This document shows positions 7,510-14,060 of a stretch of DNA of 16,419 nucleotides, one piece after another. Below the pieces are notes generated by a model. It made no database searches. It was given only the letters and a program-made list of their open reading frames with translations, and was not told the DNA's origin. Every line of letters begins with the position of its first letter. Positions within the stretch are counted from its first letter, which is position 1. The stretch covers positions 1 to 16,419 of the forward strand of contig JAEZLP010000006.1 of NCBI GenBank assembly GCA_023415235.1, written 5' to 3'. The translations under genes and the position numbers were made by a program. Origin of the DNA: Bacillota bacterium. GTDB lineage: Bacteria; Bacillota; Clostridia; Peptostreptococcales; Anaerovoracaceae.

Positions 7510-8052
7510 ATGAGAATCTATGTGATCAGCGATACCCATGGAAGGATAGACAGGGCCGTTGAGATATATAAAAACCTTGAAGAAATCGATTTAATCATTC
7601 ATCTTGGCGATCACTGGAACGACGGAAAAAGGATGAGAGAACAGCTGAACGTTCCACTGATCGGAGTAAAAGGAAATATGGATGGTTCTTTTTCCAGAGA
7701 CGGATATCATATTCTGGAAACGGATTTTGGAAAAATATATGTGGCCCACGGGCATATGGAGAAAGTAAAGCAGAGTTATGAGAACATCATGTACAAGGCG
7801 GAATCCATGAACTGTAAGGCTGCTTTTTTTGGACATACCCATATCCCGCTGTTTTGTGAAGCGGAAGGGCTGTACCTTTTGAATCCGGGAAGCCTTTCGC
7901 TTCCGGCAGGGGGCAGAAAAGGTTCCTACGCGGTGGTAACCGTGACTAAGGATTCCATCAATGCGTCAATCCTTTACGAGGATATTCCGCCGCAGAAAAG
8001 GGCGAAATCCGGAGCCATCAAGAACATGCTGAATGACAGCGATCGATTTTAG
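7510..8052 (+). CDS. yfcE: YfcE/YsnB-type metallophosphoesterase
   Basis: This is a cytoplasmic calcineurin-like phosphodiesterase of the MJ0936/YfcE family. It hydrolyses phosphodiester model substrates, and its physiological substrate is not settled. The 180-residue product has the full metal-binding set: D8 and H10 in S-D-T-H-G, D34 in L-G-D-H, N56 in G-N-M-D-G, H80 in A-H-G-H, and H109 and H111 in G-H-T-H-I-P, followed by L-N-P-G-S. The start ATG 7510 has AGAGG at 7491-7495, a rather long 14 bases upstream. No better in-frame start exists. Family members often sit beside rdgB and rph, but here it is a lone gene between the hcp terminator and the deacetylase promoter. I see no clear promoter or terminator of its own. 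Confidence 0.88.
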   Translation: MRIYVISDTHGRIDRAVEIYKNLEEIDLIIHLGDHWNDGKRMREQLNVPLIGVKGNMDGSFSRDGYHILETDFGKIYVAHGHMEKVKQSYENIMYKAESMNCKAAFFGHTHIPLFCEAEGLYLLNPGSLSLPAGGRKGSYAVVTVTKDSINASILYEDIPPQKRAKSGAIKNMLNDSDRF

Positions 8053-8095
8053 GAATAATTGGAATATTTTTTATCGCGAATTAAATTGAAATCTG

Positions 8096-8124
8096 TTGAA
8101 AAACGTCGGTAGGATAGATATAAT
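8096..8124 (+). promoter_or_regulatory. Sigma-A promoter of the deacetylase-bactofilin operon
   Basis: TTGAAA at 8096-8101 is followed by a 17-base spacer and a perfect TATAAT at 8119-8124. Transcription should begin near 8131, giving a leader of about 75 bases. This is the clearest vegetative promoter in the left two thirds of the window. Confidence 0.8.
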
Positions 8125-8205
8125 TAATTGGCGGCAGAAATAAAAAAAATCAGCGGTTTGCCGTTTCAGAAAAAACAGTTCTATCCATAATAGAAAGAGT
8201 GTGCT

Positions 8206-9090
8206 ATGTATTTCGGAAGTGTACGATTCTTTAAGCATTTGATTGTAACGGCAATTCTGCTTCTTATTTTTGGACTGACTATTGCCACAATCAGTCTGGC
8301 TGTCATCAATAATAATTATAAGAGCCAGATTTCCGAGCTGCAGTCTGGTACTGTTCTAGCACAGTCAAATCCAGTAGAAAACAATCATCAAAATAGCCTT
8401 TCCTTCGAGTATCAGGTACTATATCCCGAGATGTATGCAAAACTGGCAAAAACTACAAAAACAGAACGGGATACGGTCTACCTTACTTTCGACGACGGCC
8501 CGTCGAAGAGAACTGCCGAAATCCTGGACATCCTGAAGAAAGAAAACATCAAGGCGACCTTCTTTATCATAGGTAAGGAAGGAGCCAAGGAGAAGGAGCT
8601 TTTGAAGAGGATCACCGAGGAAGGCCATACGATCGGGATCCATACTTATTCCCACGTTTACGACAACATTTACGATTCGGTGGAAAACTATCTGGAGGAT
8701 TTCTATCTGACCTATCAGCTAATTTATGAGACAACGGGCATAAAACCGGAAGTATTCCGGTTCCCGGGAGGCAGCATCAATAAATACAGTGCCCCTTTCT
8801 ACGAAGAGATCATAGCCGAAATGACCCGGAGAGGGTTTACATATTATGACTGGAACGCTTCCAGCGGCGATGCGAATGCCAATGCAACCGCGGTTTCGGT
8901 TTACAACAGCAGTGTGCAATCGTCTGCAGATAAAAACCGCGTTATCCTGCTCATGCATGACAGCATCAACAAGACCTATACGGTATCGGCGCTTCCCGGC
9001 ATTATCGATTACTACAAGACAAGAGGCTTTCAATTTCAACGAATCACTAACGATGTAAGCCCTATATCGTTTAACTATAATAATTACTGA
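8206..9090 (+). CDS. Membrane-anchored polysaccharide (peptidoglycan) deacetylase, NodB family
   Basis: A carbohydrate esterase family 4 enzyme that removes N-acetyl groups from cell-wall sugars; peptidoglycan GlcNAc is the likely substrate by analogy with PgdA-type proteins. The 294 residues begin with a short cytoplasmic stretch and a membrane helix at about 11-34, so the catalytic domain is outside. NodB motifs: T-F-D-D-G-P with D96 (base) and D97 (metal), H-T-Y-S-H with metal ligands H146 and H150, R-F-P-G-G around R185, a D-W-N motif, and L-L-M-H-D with catalytic H251. All catalytic positions are intact. The start ATG 8206 has only a weak purine-rich binding site (GAAAGAG). It has its own promoter and lies 69 bases before the first bactofilin with no terminator between, so the four genes are probably one operon. 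Substrate (peptidoglycan or another glycan) is inferred. Confidence 0.88.
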   Translation: MYFGSVRFFKHLIVTAILLLIFGLTIATISLAVINNNYKSQISELQSGTVLAQSNPVENNHQNSLSFEYQVLYPEMYAKLAKTTKTERDTVYLTFDDGPSKRTAEILDILKKENIKATFFIIGKEGAKEKELLKRITEEGHTIGIHTYSHVYDNIYDSVENYLEDFYLTYQLIYETTGIKPEVFRFPGGSINKYSAPFYEEIIAEMTRRGFTYYDWNASSGDANANATAVSVYNSSVQSSADKNRVILLMHDSINKTYTVSALPGIIDYYKTRGFQFQRITNDVSPISFNYNNY

Positions 9091-9159
9091 CCCATGGAGG
9101 CGGACTCTGAATGGTCCGGCCCGCTACAATAAATTTACGAAGTTTGGAGGAAGGTTTAG

Positions 9160-10020
9160 ATGGGAGTAAAGAATAATTTTTCCCAGGCCGTGTCGGAGTT
9201 GATCGGCATTTCCAGGAATGTGGAACCGGAGAATAAAAACGAGGGAGATGAAGAGCCTGCAAAGGCATTGGAAGCTGAAGAAGCCACAGGCGTTGGGACG
9301 GAAGAGGAAGATACTATAAACGAAATGGCTGAAATGGAGGATTCGAATATGACAGCGGAACAGAAATCGGAAGCTCCTCAGACAATCCAAAATCCGAAGG
9401 AGAGAATTATGGCTATGCTTGCAGCGCAACAGGCGCAGCAGTCACAGGCGCAGCAGACACAGGAAGTGCCGCAGCCGGAGCAAGCCTCGCAGCAGGTCGA
9501 ATCGGCCGGACAGCAGACGTCGAATCAGATTCAGCCCCCCAAAGGGCCGAGAACTGAGAACGGCGGCGGTGTAACAACCATTGCAAAAGGAACCGTTATC
9601 ATCGGTGAGATCAATGCGGACGGAGATGTTGAGCTTTTGGGAAGCGTCAAGGGCAAGATAGCATCTCAGGGTGATATCAAAGCGAACGGCAAGGTTATCG
9701 GAGATCTGATTGGAAGGGACATTGAGTTGGTCGCCTGCGCGGTTCAGGGGAATATCATCGCCAGCGGGATGGTTACCGTAGACGGAGACTCCGTTGTTGT
9801 CGGCGATGTCAAGGGTGAAAATTTCTGTCTGGACGGCAAGATCAAGGGCAATGTAACCGTTGAGAAAGAGGCGAAGTTCCAGCCGAAGGCTATTCTTGCA
9901 GGGAATGTTACAACTGCATCAATTGCGATGAGCCAAGGCGCGAAAATCCAGGGCGAAGTCAATATCCCATTAAGTGAGAAGGAAACAGACATGTCCTTTG
10001 ATATTGATATGATAATATAA
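9160..10020 (+). CDS. Bactofilin 1 (polymer-forming cytoskeletal protein)
   Basis: Bactofilins polymerise without nucleotides into cytoplasmic filaments through a right-handed beta-helix domain and often scaffold cell-wall enzymes. This 286-residue protein has the bactofilin domain at about residues 138-275, visible as repeated G-D-[IV]-x-x-x-G-x-[VI]-x-G units. Ahead of it is a long tail: an N-terminal segment K-N-N-F-S-x-A-V-x-E-L-I-G-I, an acidic stretch (about 20-75) and a glutamine-rich linker (about 88-125). The linker is partly encoded by a 15-bp tandem repeat. A short acidic end follows the domain. The start ATG 9160 follows GGAGGAAGG. It is the first of three paralogues and has the longest tail of the three. 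Confidence 0.92.
   Translation: MGVKNNFSQAVSELIGISRNVEPENKNEGDEEPAKALEAEEATGVGTEEEDTINEMAEMEDSNMTAEQKSEAPQTIQNPKERIMAMLAAQQAQQSQAQQTQEVPQPEQASQQVESAGQQTSNQIQPPKGPRTENGGGVTTIAKGTVIIGEINADGDVELLGSVKGKIASQGDIKANGKVIGDLIGRDIELVACAVQGNIIASGMVTVDGDSVVVGDVKGENFCLDGKIKGNVTVEKEAKFQPKAILAGNVTTASIAMSQGAKIQGEVNIPLSEKETDMSFDIDMII
9429..9463 (+). repeat. In-frame 15-bp tandem repeat in the bactofilin 1 linker
   Basis: Two copies of a 15-base unit (9429-9443 and 9444-9458, identical for the first 13 bases) are followed by a 5-base partial copy. The unit is a multiple of three and encodes Q-A-Q-Q-S/T, so slippage would change linker length without breaking the frame. Confidence 0.7.
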
Positions 10021-10053
10021 ATAACCAAAAATGGTTAATTGGAGGGATAAAGA

Positions 10054-10758
10054 ATGGCGACAAAGAATAATTTCTCTAAAGCGGTACTGGACCTGATGGG
10101 TCTGCCGGGCAATGAAGATGCATCGGATGGCAGACAAGATGCTGATGTAGAAACGGTTTTTGACCAGAATAAGAGAATCGATATGACATTGGGAAGAGAA
10201 ACGGAAGCGGAGAAAGAGCCTGAGTTTGACATCGAACGCAGGAGATTTCTGTATAACGCCAAAACAGTAACTGCCGGCAATATTACTCCGGTTCAGGAGG
10301 ATGTTCCTGCAACTGTGATATCAAGATCCATGGTAATCGTCGGTGAGATTACTTCCAGTGGAGATATTGATATTTATGGTGACGTAAAAGGCTCTGTCAA
10401 AACGGACGGCAACATCAAGGCTACGGGAAAGATCATCGGCGACCTGACAGGAAACAGCTTCACATTAAACGGCTGTACGATTCAGGGCAACATAACCGCC
10501 CAAGGAAATGTGATCATTGGCCAGAATACGGTCATTGTAGGAGATATTATCGCAGACAACATCAAGCTTAACGGAAAGGTGAAGGGAAACCTCAATATTG
10601 CCAAAATGTCCGAGTTGCTGGAAAATGCGCTGCTAGTCGGCGACGTCCATTCACAGACTATCTCAATGAACCAGGGCGCCAAGCTTCACGGCAATGTAAG
10701 CGTAGCTCTTGACAATTCACAGAGCGAAAAAGAATTCGATTCTATTTTCGGAATGTAA
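10054..10758 (+). CDS. Bactofilin 2 (polymer-forming cytoskeletal protein)
   Basis: A 234-residue paralogue of the preceding gene. The N-terminal segment K-N-N-F-S-K-A-V-x-D-L-M-G-L closely repeats that of bactofilin 1. The linker (about 15-85) is acidic but lacks the glutamine-rich part. The beta-helix domain spans about 87-222, with units such as G-D-I-D-I-Y-G-D-V-K-G-S-V and a central N-G-C-T-I-Q-G-N-I matching A-C-A-V-Q-G-N-I of bactofilin 1. The start ATG 10054 follows GGAGGG, 33 bases after the previous stop. A small perfect hairpin (TAACCA 10022-10027 with TGGTTA 10032-10037) lies just before the binding site and could tune translation or mRNA ends. Confidence 0.92.
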   Translation: MATKNNFSKAVLDLMGLPGNEDASDGRQDADVETVFDQNKRIDMTLGRETEAEKEPEFDIERRRFLYNAKTVTAGNITPVQEDVPATVISRSMVIVGEITSSGDIDIYGDVKGSVKTDGNIKATGKIIGDLTGNSFTLNGCTIQGNITAQGNVIIGQNTVIVGDIIADNIKLNGKVKGNLNIAKMSELLENALLVGDVHSQTISMNQGAKLHGNVSVALDNSQSEKEFDSIFGM

Positions 10759-10772
10759 GGAGAGGTATTACG

Positions 10773-11471
10773 ATGAGTAATTTGGATAACAAGGTAATGA
10801 AAGGCGCAGACCTGGGCGGGAGCTTTTCCGACTTAATGAAGAAAGTTGTAGAGAAACAACTGGAAGAGGAAAATACGGCTCATACGGATCAGAACAGCAC
10901 AGAGTCGCCGGCGGCTGCTCCGGAAGAGCTGAGCAGCCCCGAGCCGGTTATTAAATCGGGGGAGGCTGCTGATCCAAAACCTGTTGAAGTGCCGGTTTTC
11001 GAATGGAAGGAAGAGGAAAAACCGACAATTGAAAACTATCAGCCGGTATCGGAAGTGGGTATTATTTCAAGCATGACGTCGATCAATGGAACGGTAAGCA
11101 CAAAAGGCCATATCAGGATCGAAGGAGATATAATCGGCGATGTTTTTGCCTATGGAGATATCAAGGTGACCGGAAAGGTGGCCGGCGACATCGAGGGCGG
11201 GAACATTGAGCTGGGCGGCTGCAAGGTCGACGGGGACATCAAAGCCCGCGGCGACGTGACCATCGGCAAGGACAGCGCTCTGACCGGCAATTTAAACGGT
11301 CAGCTGATCACAATTGACGGAAGGATCAAAGGAAACGTAGAAGCGCTAAAAGGCGCCCATATGTCCAGCACATCCCTTGTGAAAGGATCCATCACTGCGC
11401 CCACCCTATCCATGAGCGCAGGAGCCGAGCTCCAGGGCAAGGTCAACGTATCCAAGGACGACGCCGAATAA
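10773..11471 (+). CDS. Bactofilin 3 (polymer-forming cytoskeletal protein)
   Basis: A 232-residue bactofilin paralogue, the most divergent of the three. The N-terminal part has G-G-S-F-S-D-L-M-K-K-V-V, only loosely like the K-N-N-F-S motif of its neighbours, followed by an acidic, proline-rich linker to about residue 94. The beta-helix domain runs from about 95 to 228 with repeats such as G-H-I-R-I-E-G-D-I-I-G-D-V and ends in S-A-G-A-E-L-Q-G-K-V-N-V, matching S-Q-G-A-K-I-Q-G-E-V-N-I of bactofilin 1. The start ATG 10773 follows AAGGAGAGG, which overlaps the previous stop codon. The gap is only 14 bases, so the two genes are tightly linked. A terminator follows at 11527. Confidence 0.92.
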   Translation: MSNLDNKVMKGADLGGSFSDLMKKVVEKQLEEENTAHTDQNSTESPAAAPEELSSPEPVIKSGEAADPKPVEVPVFEWKEEEKPTIENYQPVSEVGIISSMTSINGTVSTKGHIRIEGDIIGDVFAYGDIKVTGKVAGDIEGGNIELGGCKVDGDIKARGDVTIGKDSALTGNLNGQLITIDGRIKGNVEALKGAHMSSTSLVKGSITAPTLSMSAGAELQGKVNVSKDDAE

Positions 11472-11525
11472 TCCGAAGCAAGGTTGAAAAACCGGTACAA
11501 GACGGATAAATCCTCACCAACGACA

Positions 11526-11576
11526 TAAAACCACTGAATTCGTTAATCCATTCAGTGGTTTTTTATTTCCATCCGG
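11526..11576 (+). repeat. Direct repeat copy 1 (terminator plus flank)
   Basis: This 51-base segment, the terminator and about 12 bases beyond its T-tract, recurs in the same orientation at 12218-12269. There are only about six differences, mostly in the loop and T-tract. Loop and flank similarity show a shared origin rather than two independent terminators. Confidence 0.85.
11527..11564 (+). terminator. Terminator ending the bactofilin operon (repeat copy 1)
   Basis: A perfect 13-bp stem (11527-11539 with 11550-11562) has a 10-base loop, and the right arm runs into TTTTTT. Its sequence is nearly repeated at 12219-12255. Confidence 0.9.
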
Positions 11577-11688
11577 TACCCCAAAATCCCATAAATCATT
11601 TTTTATAATCTCCATAAAATCTTCATAAGTAAATGGTAACTTATTTTTATTAGATGAATAATAACGTTGAGACAGGAAAGGAAAAGTC

Positions 11689-12186
11689 ATGAAAAAGAAA
11701 AATATATTATTTGCCGTTGTAATTATTTTCGCATTGGGGCTTACAGCGTATTCGGTATTTTTTACCGGCGGGGAAGACAGAAATGAAACGATCGCCTCGG
11801 TAAAATCTGTTACGAATGAGAACGGTGACATGGTGATTCCAATATCTGAAATCACAGAGGATGCGTCATTTTATTCCTATGATGAGCTTGACTCAAAAAT
11901 AGAAGTGATTGCAGTCAAAGCATCTGATGGAACGGTAAGAACTGCGTTTAATACGTGTCAGGTATGCTACAGCTCGGGAAGAGGTTACTATGTTCAGAAA
12001 GGCGATCAGTTGGTATGCCAAAACTGCGGCAACACTTTCAGTATGGATGATGTAGAAGTGACAAGAGGTGGATGCAACCCCGTGCCGATTGATGGTGAAC
12101 AAACAAAAACGACTAATGATTCTATTGTTATTCCGAAGGAATTTTTAAAGGAAGCAGAAGTTATCTTTCAAAATTGGAAGATTTAA
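11689..12186 (+). CDS. DUF2318-type membrane-anchored Cys-rich (putative Fe-S) protein
   Basis: A 165-residue protein with an N-terminal membrane helix at about 5-25 and the rest probably outside. The DUF2318 signature is visible: A-F-N-T-C-Q-V-C (C90, C93), then L-V-C-Q-N-C-G-N-T-F (C110, C113) and G-G-C-N-P (C129). The paired cysteines suggest metal or Fe-S binding. Related domains occur in membrane proteins near iron-transport (FTR1-like) systems, but the function is not established. The start ATG 11689 follows AAAGGAAAAG. The gene looks more AT-rich than its neighbours and stands alone between two near-identical terminators, unlike the packed operons on either side. Its 150-base leader is AT-rich; a TATAAT at 11604-11609 has no good -35. 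Confidence 0.82.
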   Translation: MKKKNILFAVVIIFALGLTAYSVFFTGGEDRNETIASVKSVTNENGDMVIPISEITEDASFYSYDELDSKIEVIAVKASDGTVRTAFNTCQVCYSSGRGYYVQKGDQLVCQNCGNTFSMDDVEVTRGGCNPVPIDGEQTKTTNDSIVIPKEFLKEAEVIFQNWKI

Positions 12187-12217
12187 TAACCAATGGGCAA
12201 AAACTGAAAAGATTCTT

Positions 12218-12269
12218 TAAAACCACTGAATTCATTAACCCTTTCAGTGGTTTTTCTATTTCAATCCGG
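12218..12269 (+). repeat. Direct repeat copy 2 (terminator plus flank)
   Basis: Second copy of the segment at 11526-11576, same orientation, one base longer in the T-tract. The two copies bracket the DUF2318 gene exactly. Confidence 0.85.
12219..12255 (+). terminator. Terminator after the DUF2318 gene (repeat copy 2)
   Basis: A perfect 12-bp stem (12219-12230 with 12243-12254) has a 12-base loop and a five-T tract. It ends the DUF2318 transcript ahead of mrnC. Confidence 0.88.
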
Positions 12270-12287
12270 GACAAATTATGTTAAACT

Positions 12288-12300
12288 TAAACTCAGTTTA
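12288..12300 (+). promoter_or_regulatory. Small palindrome upstream of mrnC
   Basis: TAAACT-C-AGTTTA is a perfect 6-bp inverted repeat, preceded by a further TAAACT copy at 12282-12287. It lies 18 bases before the mrnC start. It could be an operator or a weak leader hairpin. No convincing promoter is visible in the adjoining bases. Confidence 0.25.
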
Positions 12301-12318
12301 GAGGGATTGTGTGAAATT

Positions 12319-12711
12319 ATGGACAGAAACAACTTTGCGCATATGAATACAACGGTACTGGCCTTTTTGGGCGATTCAGTTTTCGAAACCCAGGTCAGGA
12401 TGCATGTGGTCGGGAAGGGCCAGGTCAATGCCGATCTGCTGCATCGCGCGGCGGTGCGTTTCGTCAGGGCCGATGCCCAGGCTTATGCGCTGAACGCTAT
12501 GATGGACAGCCTGTCGGAGGAAGAGCAGGCCCTTGTGAAGCGGGCAAGGAACAAGAAGATTTCAACCAAGCCTAAAAACGCCGATCCGGTCGTATACAAA
12601 TGGGCGACCGCCTTTGAAGCCCTGATCGGATTTCTCTATCTGTCGGAGCGCAGGGAGAGAATGGATGAGATCATCCGGAATGCCATTGAACTGATTGAAA
12701 GGAAAAACTGA
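12319..12711 (+). CDS. mrnC: Mini-ribonuclease III
   Basis: Mini-RNase III is a Firmicute enzyme with only the catalytic RNase III domain; in B. subtilis it matures 23S rRNA ends. The 130-residue product shows L-A-F-L-G-D-S-V-F-E near the N-terminus (the acidic RNase III signature), A-R-N-K-K in the middle and A-T-A-F-E-A-L-I-G-F-L-Y-L as the second acidic motif. There is no dsRNA-binding domain, as expected. The start chosen is ATG 12319 with GAGGGA at 12301-12306. The frame extends up to 12247, but that region is the preceding terminator. The M-N-T-T at 12343 is another possible start. It heads a run of six closely spaced genes to sigH. Confidence 0.92.
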   Translation: MDRNNFAHMNTTVLAFLGDSVFETQVRMHVVGKGQVNADLLHRAAVRFVRADAQAYALNAMMDSLSEEEQALVKRARNKKISTKPKNADPVVYKWATAFEALIGFLYLSERRERMDEIIRNAIELIERKN

Positions 12712-12717
12712 CAGACA

Positions 12718-13155
12718 ATGCCGGAAACCAGGACAAAGACCAAACAGACAGCAGCGGATCATCAGAACACGCATGGGAAGAAGCTGAGTGGGAAAGAAAT
12801 CGGAATGATTGCCCTGTTTGTCATCCTGCTGACTACACTGACCCTGAAATCCTTCTTTTTCGACGAGGTGGATAGTCTTACCCCGGAGGAGAAACATTTC
12901 AAGGATTTTATAGAGTACTCGGTAGCCAGGGATTATGATGGTTTTTTTGAAAATCCCCCGTGGATGGTGTATCGGGTCATCCGGATCGCAATGGCGGAAG
13001 AAGATGAGAAAGCTGTACTGAGGTATGAAGACCCGAACACCGGCAGCATGGTCCGGATCGTTCAGGACGGGAGATACGAGGCAGATGTGAGGGGGTATCT
13101 GCTATGGATTCTACCGATCAAAGAGTTTTCGGTTACCGCTGAAATTGAAAAATAG
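12718..13155 (+). CDS. Single-pass membrane protein of unknown function
   Basis: I do not recognise this 145-residue protein. It has a basic, hydrophilic N-terminus (residues 1-29), one membrane helix at about 30-45 (I-G-M-I-A-L-F-V-I-L-L), and a C-terminal domain of about 100 residues rich in charged and aromatic residues, presumably outside. It has no cysteine and no recognisable catalytic motif. ATG 12718 lies 6 bases after mrnC with only a weak binding site (GGAAAA, 12 bases away), so translation may be coupled to mrnC. The gap to thyA is 14 bases, which makes it part of the same operon. Confidence 0.75.
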   Translation: MPETRTKTKQTAADHQNTHGKKLSGKEIGMIALFVILLTTLTLKSFFFDEVDSLTPEEKHFKDFIEYSVARDYDGFFENPPWMVYRVIRIAMAEEDEKAVLRYEDPNTGSMVRIVQDGRYEADVRGYLLWILPIKEFSVTAEIEK

Positions 13156-13169
13156 AGAGGAGCAAAATA

Positions 13170-14000
13170 ATGAGCAAGGCAGATGAAATATTCATTCAAA
13201 ACTGCAGAGACATTATTGAGAACGGAATATGGGATACGGATCAGGAGGTAAGACCACGCTGGGAAGACGGATCTCCGGCCCATACGGTAAAAAAATTCGG
13301 CATTGTCAACAGATATAACCTGAAGGAAGAGTTCCCCATTCTTACGATAAGACGCACCTATTGGAAAAGCGCTCTTGATGAATTGCTTTGGATATGGCAG
13401 AAGAAATCCAACAACATTCATGATCTGTCAAGCCATGTTTGGGACAGCTGGGCCGATGAAAACGGATCCATCGGCAAGGCATACGGATACCAGCTTGCCA
13501 AAAAAAGCAAATATCCCGAGGGAGAATTCGATCAAGTGGATCGGGTGATCTATGATTTGAAGAACAATCCGGCAAGCAGGAGAATCATGACCAACATCTA
13601 TAACTTTGAGGATCTTCACGAGATGGCCTTGTACCCCTGTGCCTACTCGATGACATTCAATGTGTCAGGCAATACTCTGAATGCGATTCTAAATCAAAGG
13701 TCTCAGGACATGCTGGCGGCAAACAACTGGAACGTGGTCCAATACGCGCTGCTGACCCACATGATGGCGAGGACGGCAGACTTGGAAGCGGGCGAGCTGG
13801 TGCACGTTATCGCCGACGCGCATTTATATGACAGACATTTGGATCTGCTTAAACCCATGCTGGAAAACAAACCGAAGCCAGCGCCAAAACTGTTCATAGA
13901 TCCGTCCGTCAAGGATTTCTACTTATTTACCAAGGATCATTTTAAACTGGAAGGCTATGAACCTTACGAATTTAACGAGAAAATTCCGATTGCAGTATAG
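13170..14000 (+). CDS. thyA: Thymidylate synthase (Bacillus ThyA type)
   Basis: ThyA methylates dUMP to dTMP using methylene-tetrahydrofolate and leaves dihydrofolate. The 276-residue product shows P-A-H-T near the start, an early I-R-R-T-Y-W-K with the phosphate-binding arginine, D-E-L-L-W-I-W, N-N-P-A-S-R-R, the catalytic C157 in L-Y-P-C-A-Y, Q-R-S-Q-D-M and H-x-Y-D-R-H, and it ends in the conserved A-V. The context Y-P-C-A-Y (not P-P-C-H) and the L-x-I-W-Q-x-K-S-N segment resemble B. subtilis ThyA, the phi3T-phage-like type, more than ThyB/E. coli ThyA. The start ATG 13170 follows GAGAGGAG. The dihydrofolate reductase gene lies 60 bases downstream, completing the cycle. Confidence 0.95.
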   Translation: MSKADEIFIQNCRDIIENGIWDTDQEVRPRWEDGSPAHTVKKFGIVNRYNLKEEFPILTIRRTYWKSALDELLWIWQKKSNNIHDLSSHVWDSWADENGSIGKAYGYQLAKKSKYPEGEFDQVDRVIYDLKNNPASRRIMTNIYNFEDLHEMALYPCAYSMTFNVSGNTLNAILNQRSQDMLAANNWNVVQYALLTHMMARTADLEAGELVHVIADAHLYDRHLDLLKPMLENKPKPAPKLFIDPSVKDFYLFTKDHFKLEGYEPYEFNEKIPIAV

Positions 14001-14060
14001 CATGCACAGCTTTTTTCTAATAATGGGAAAGCTCATGGGCTGACGGGATAGGAGGTTGGA

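Noticed and set aside
7497..7562. Small frame starting at ATG 7497 overlapping the phosphodiesterase start
   Set aside because: It encodes 21 residues with no recognisable features and lies too close to AGAGG for good initiation. It is probably chance.
9160..11471. Tandem bactofilins as a CRISPR-like or satellite repeat
   Set aside because: The internal periodicity is the protein beta-helix repeat, degenerate at DNA level. There are no identical repeats with spacers.
12247..12318. Upstream start for Mini-RNase III
   Set aside because: The extension overlaps the terminator stem and T-tract, and ATG 12319 gives the usual protein length.
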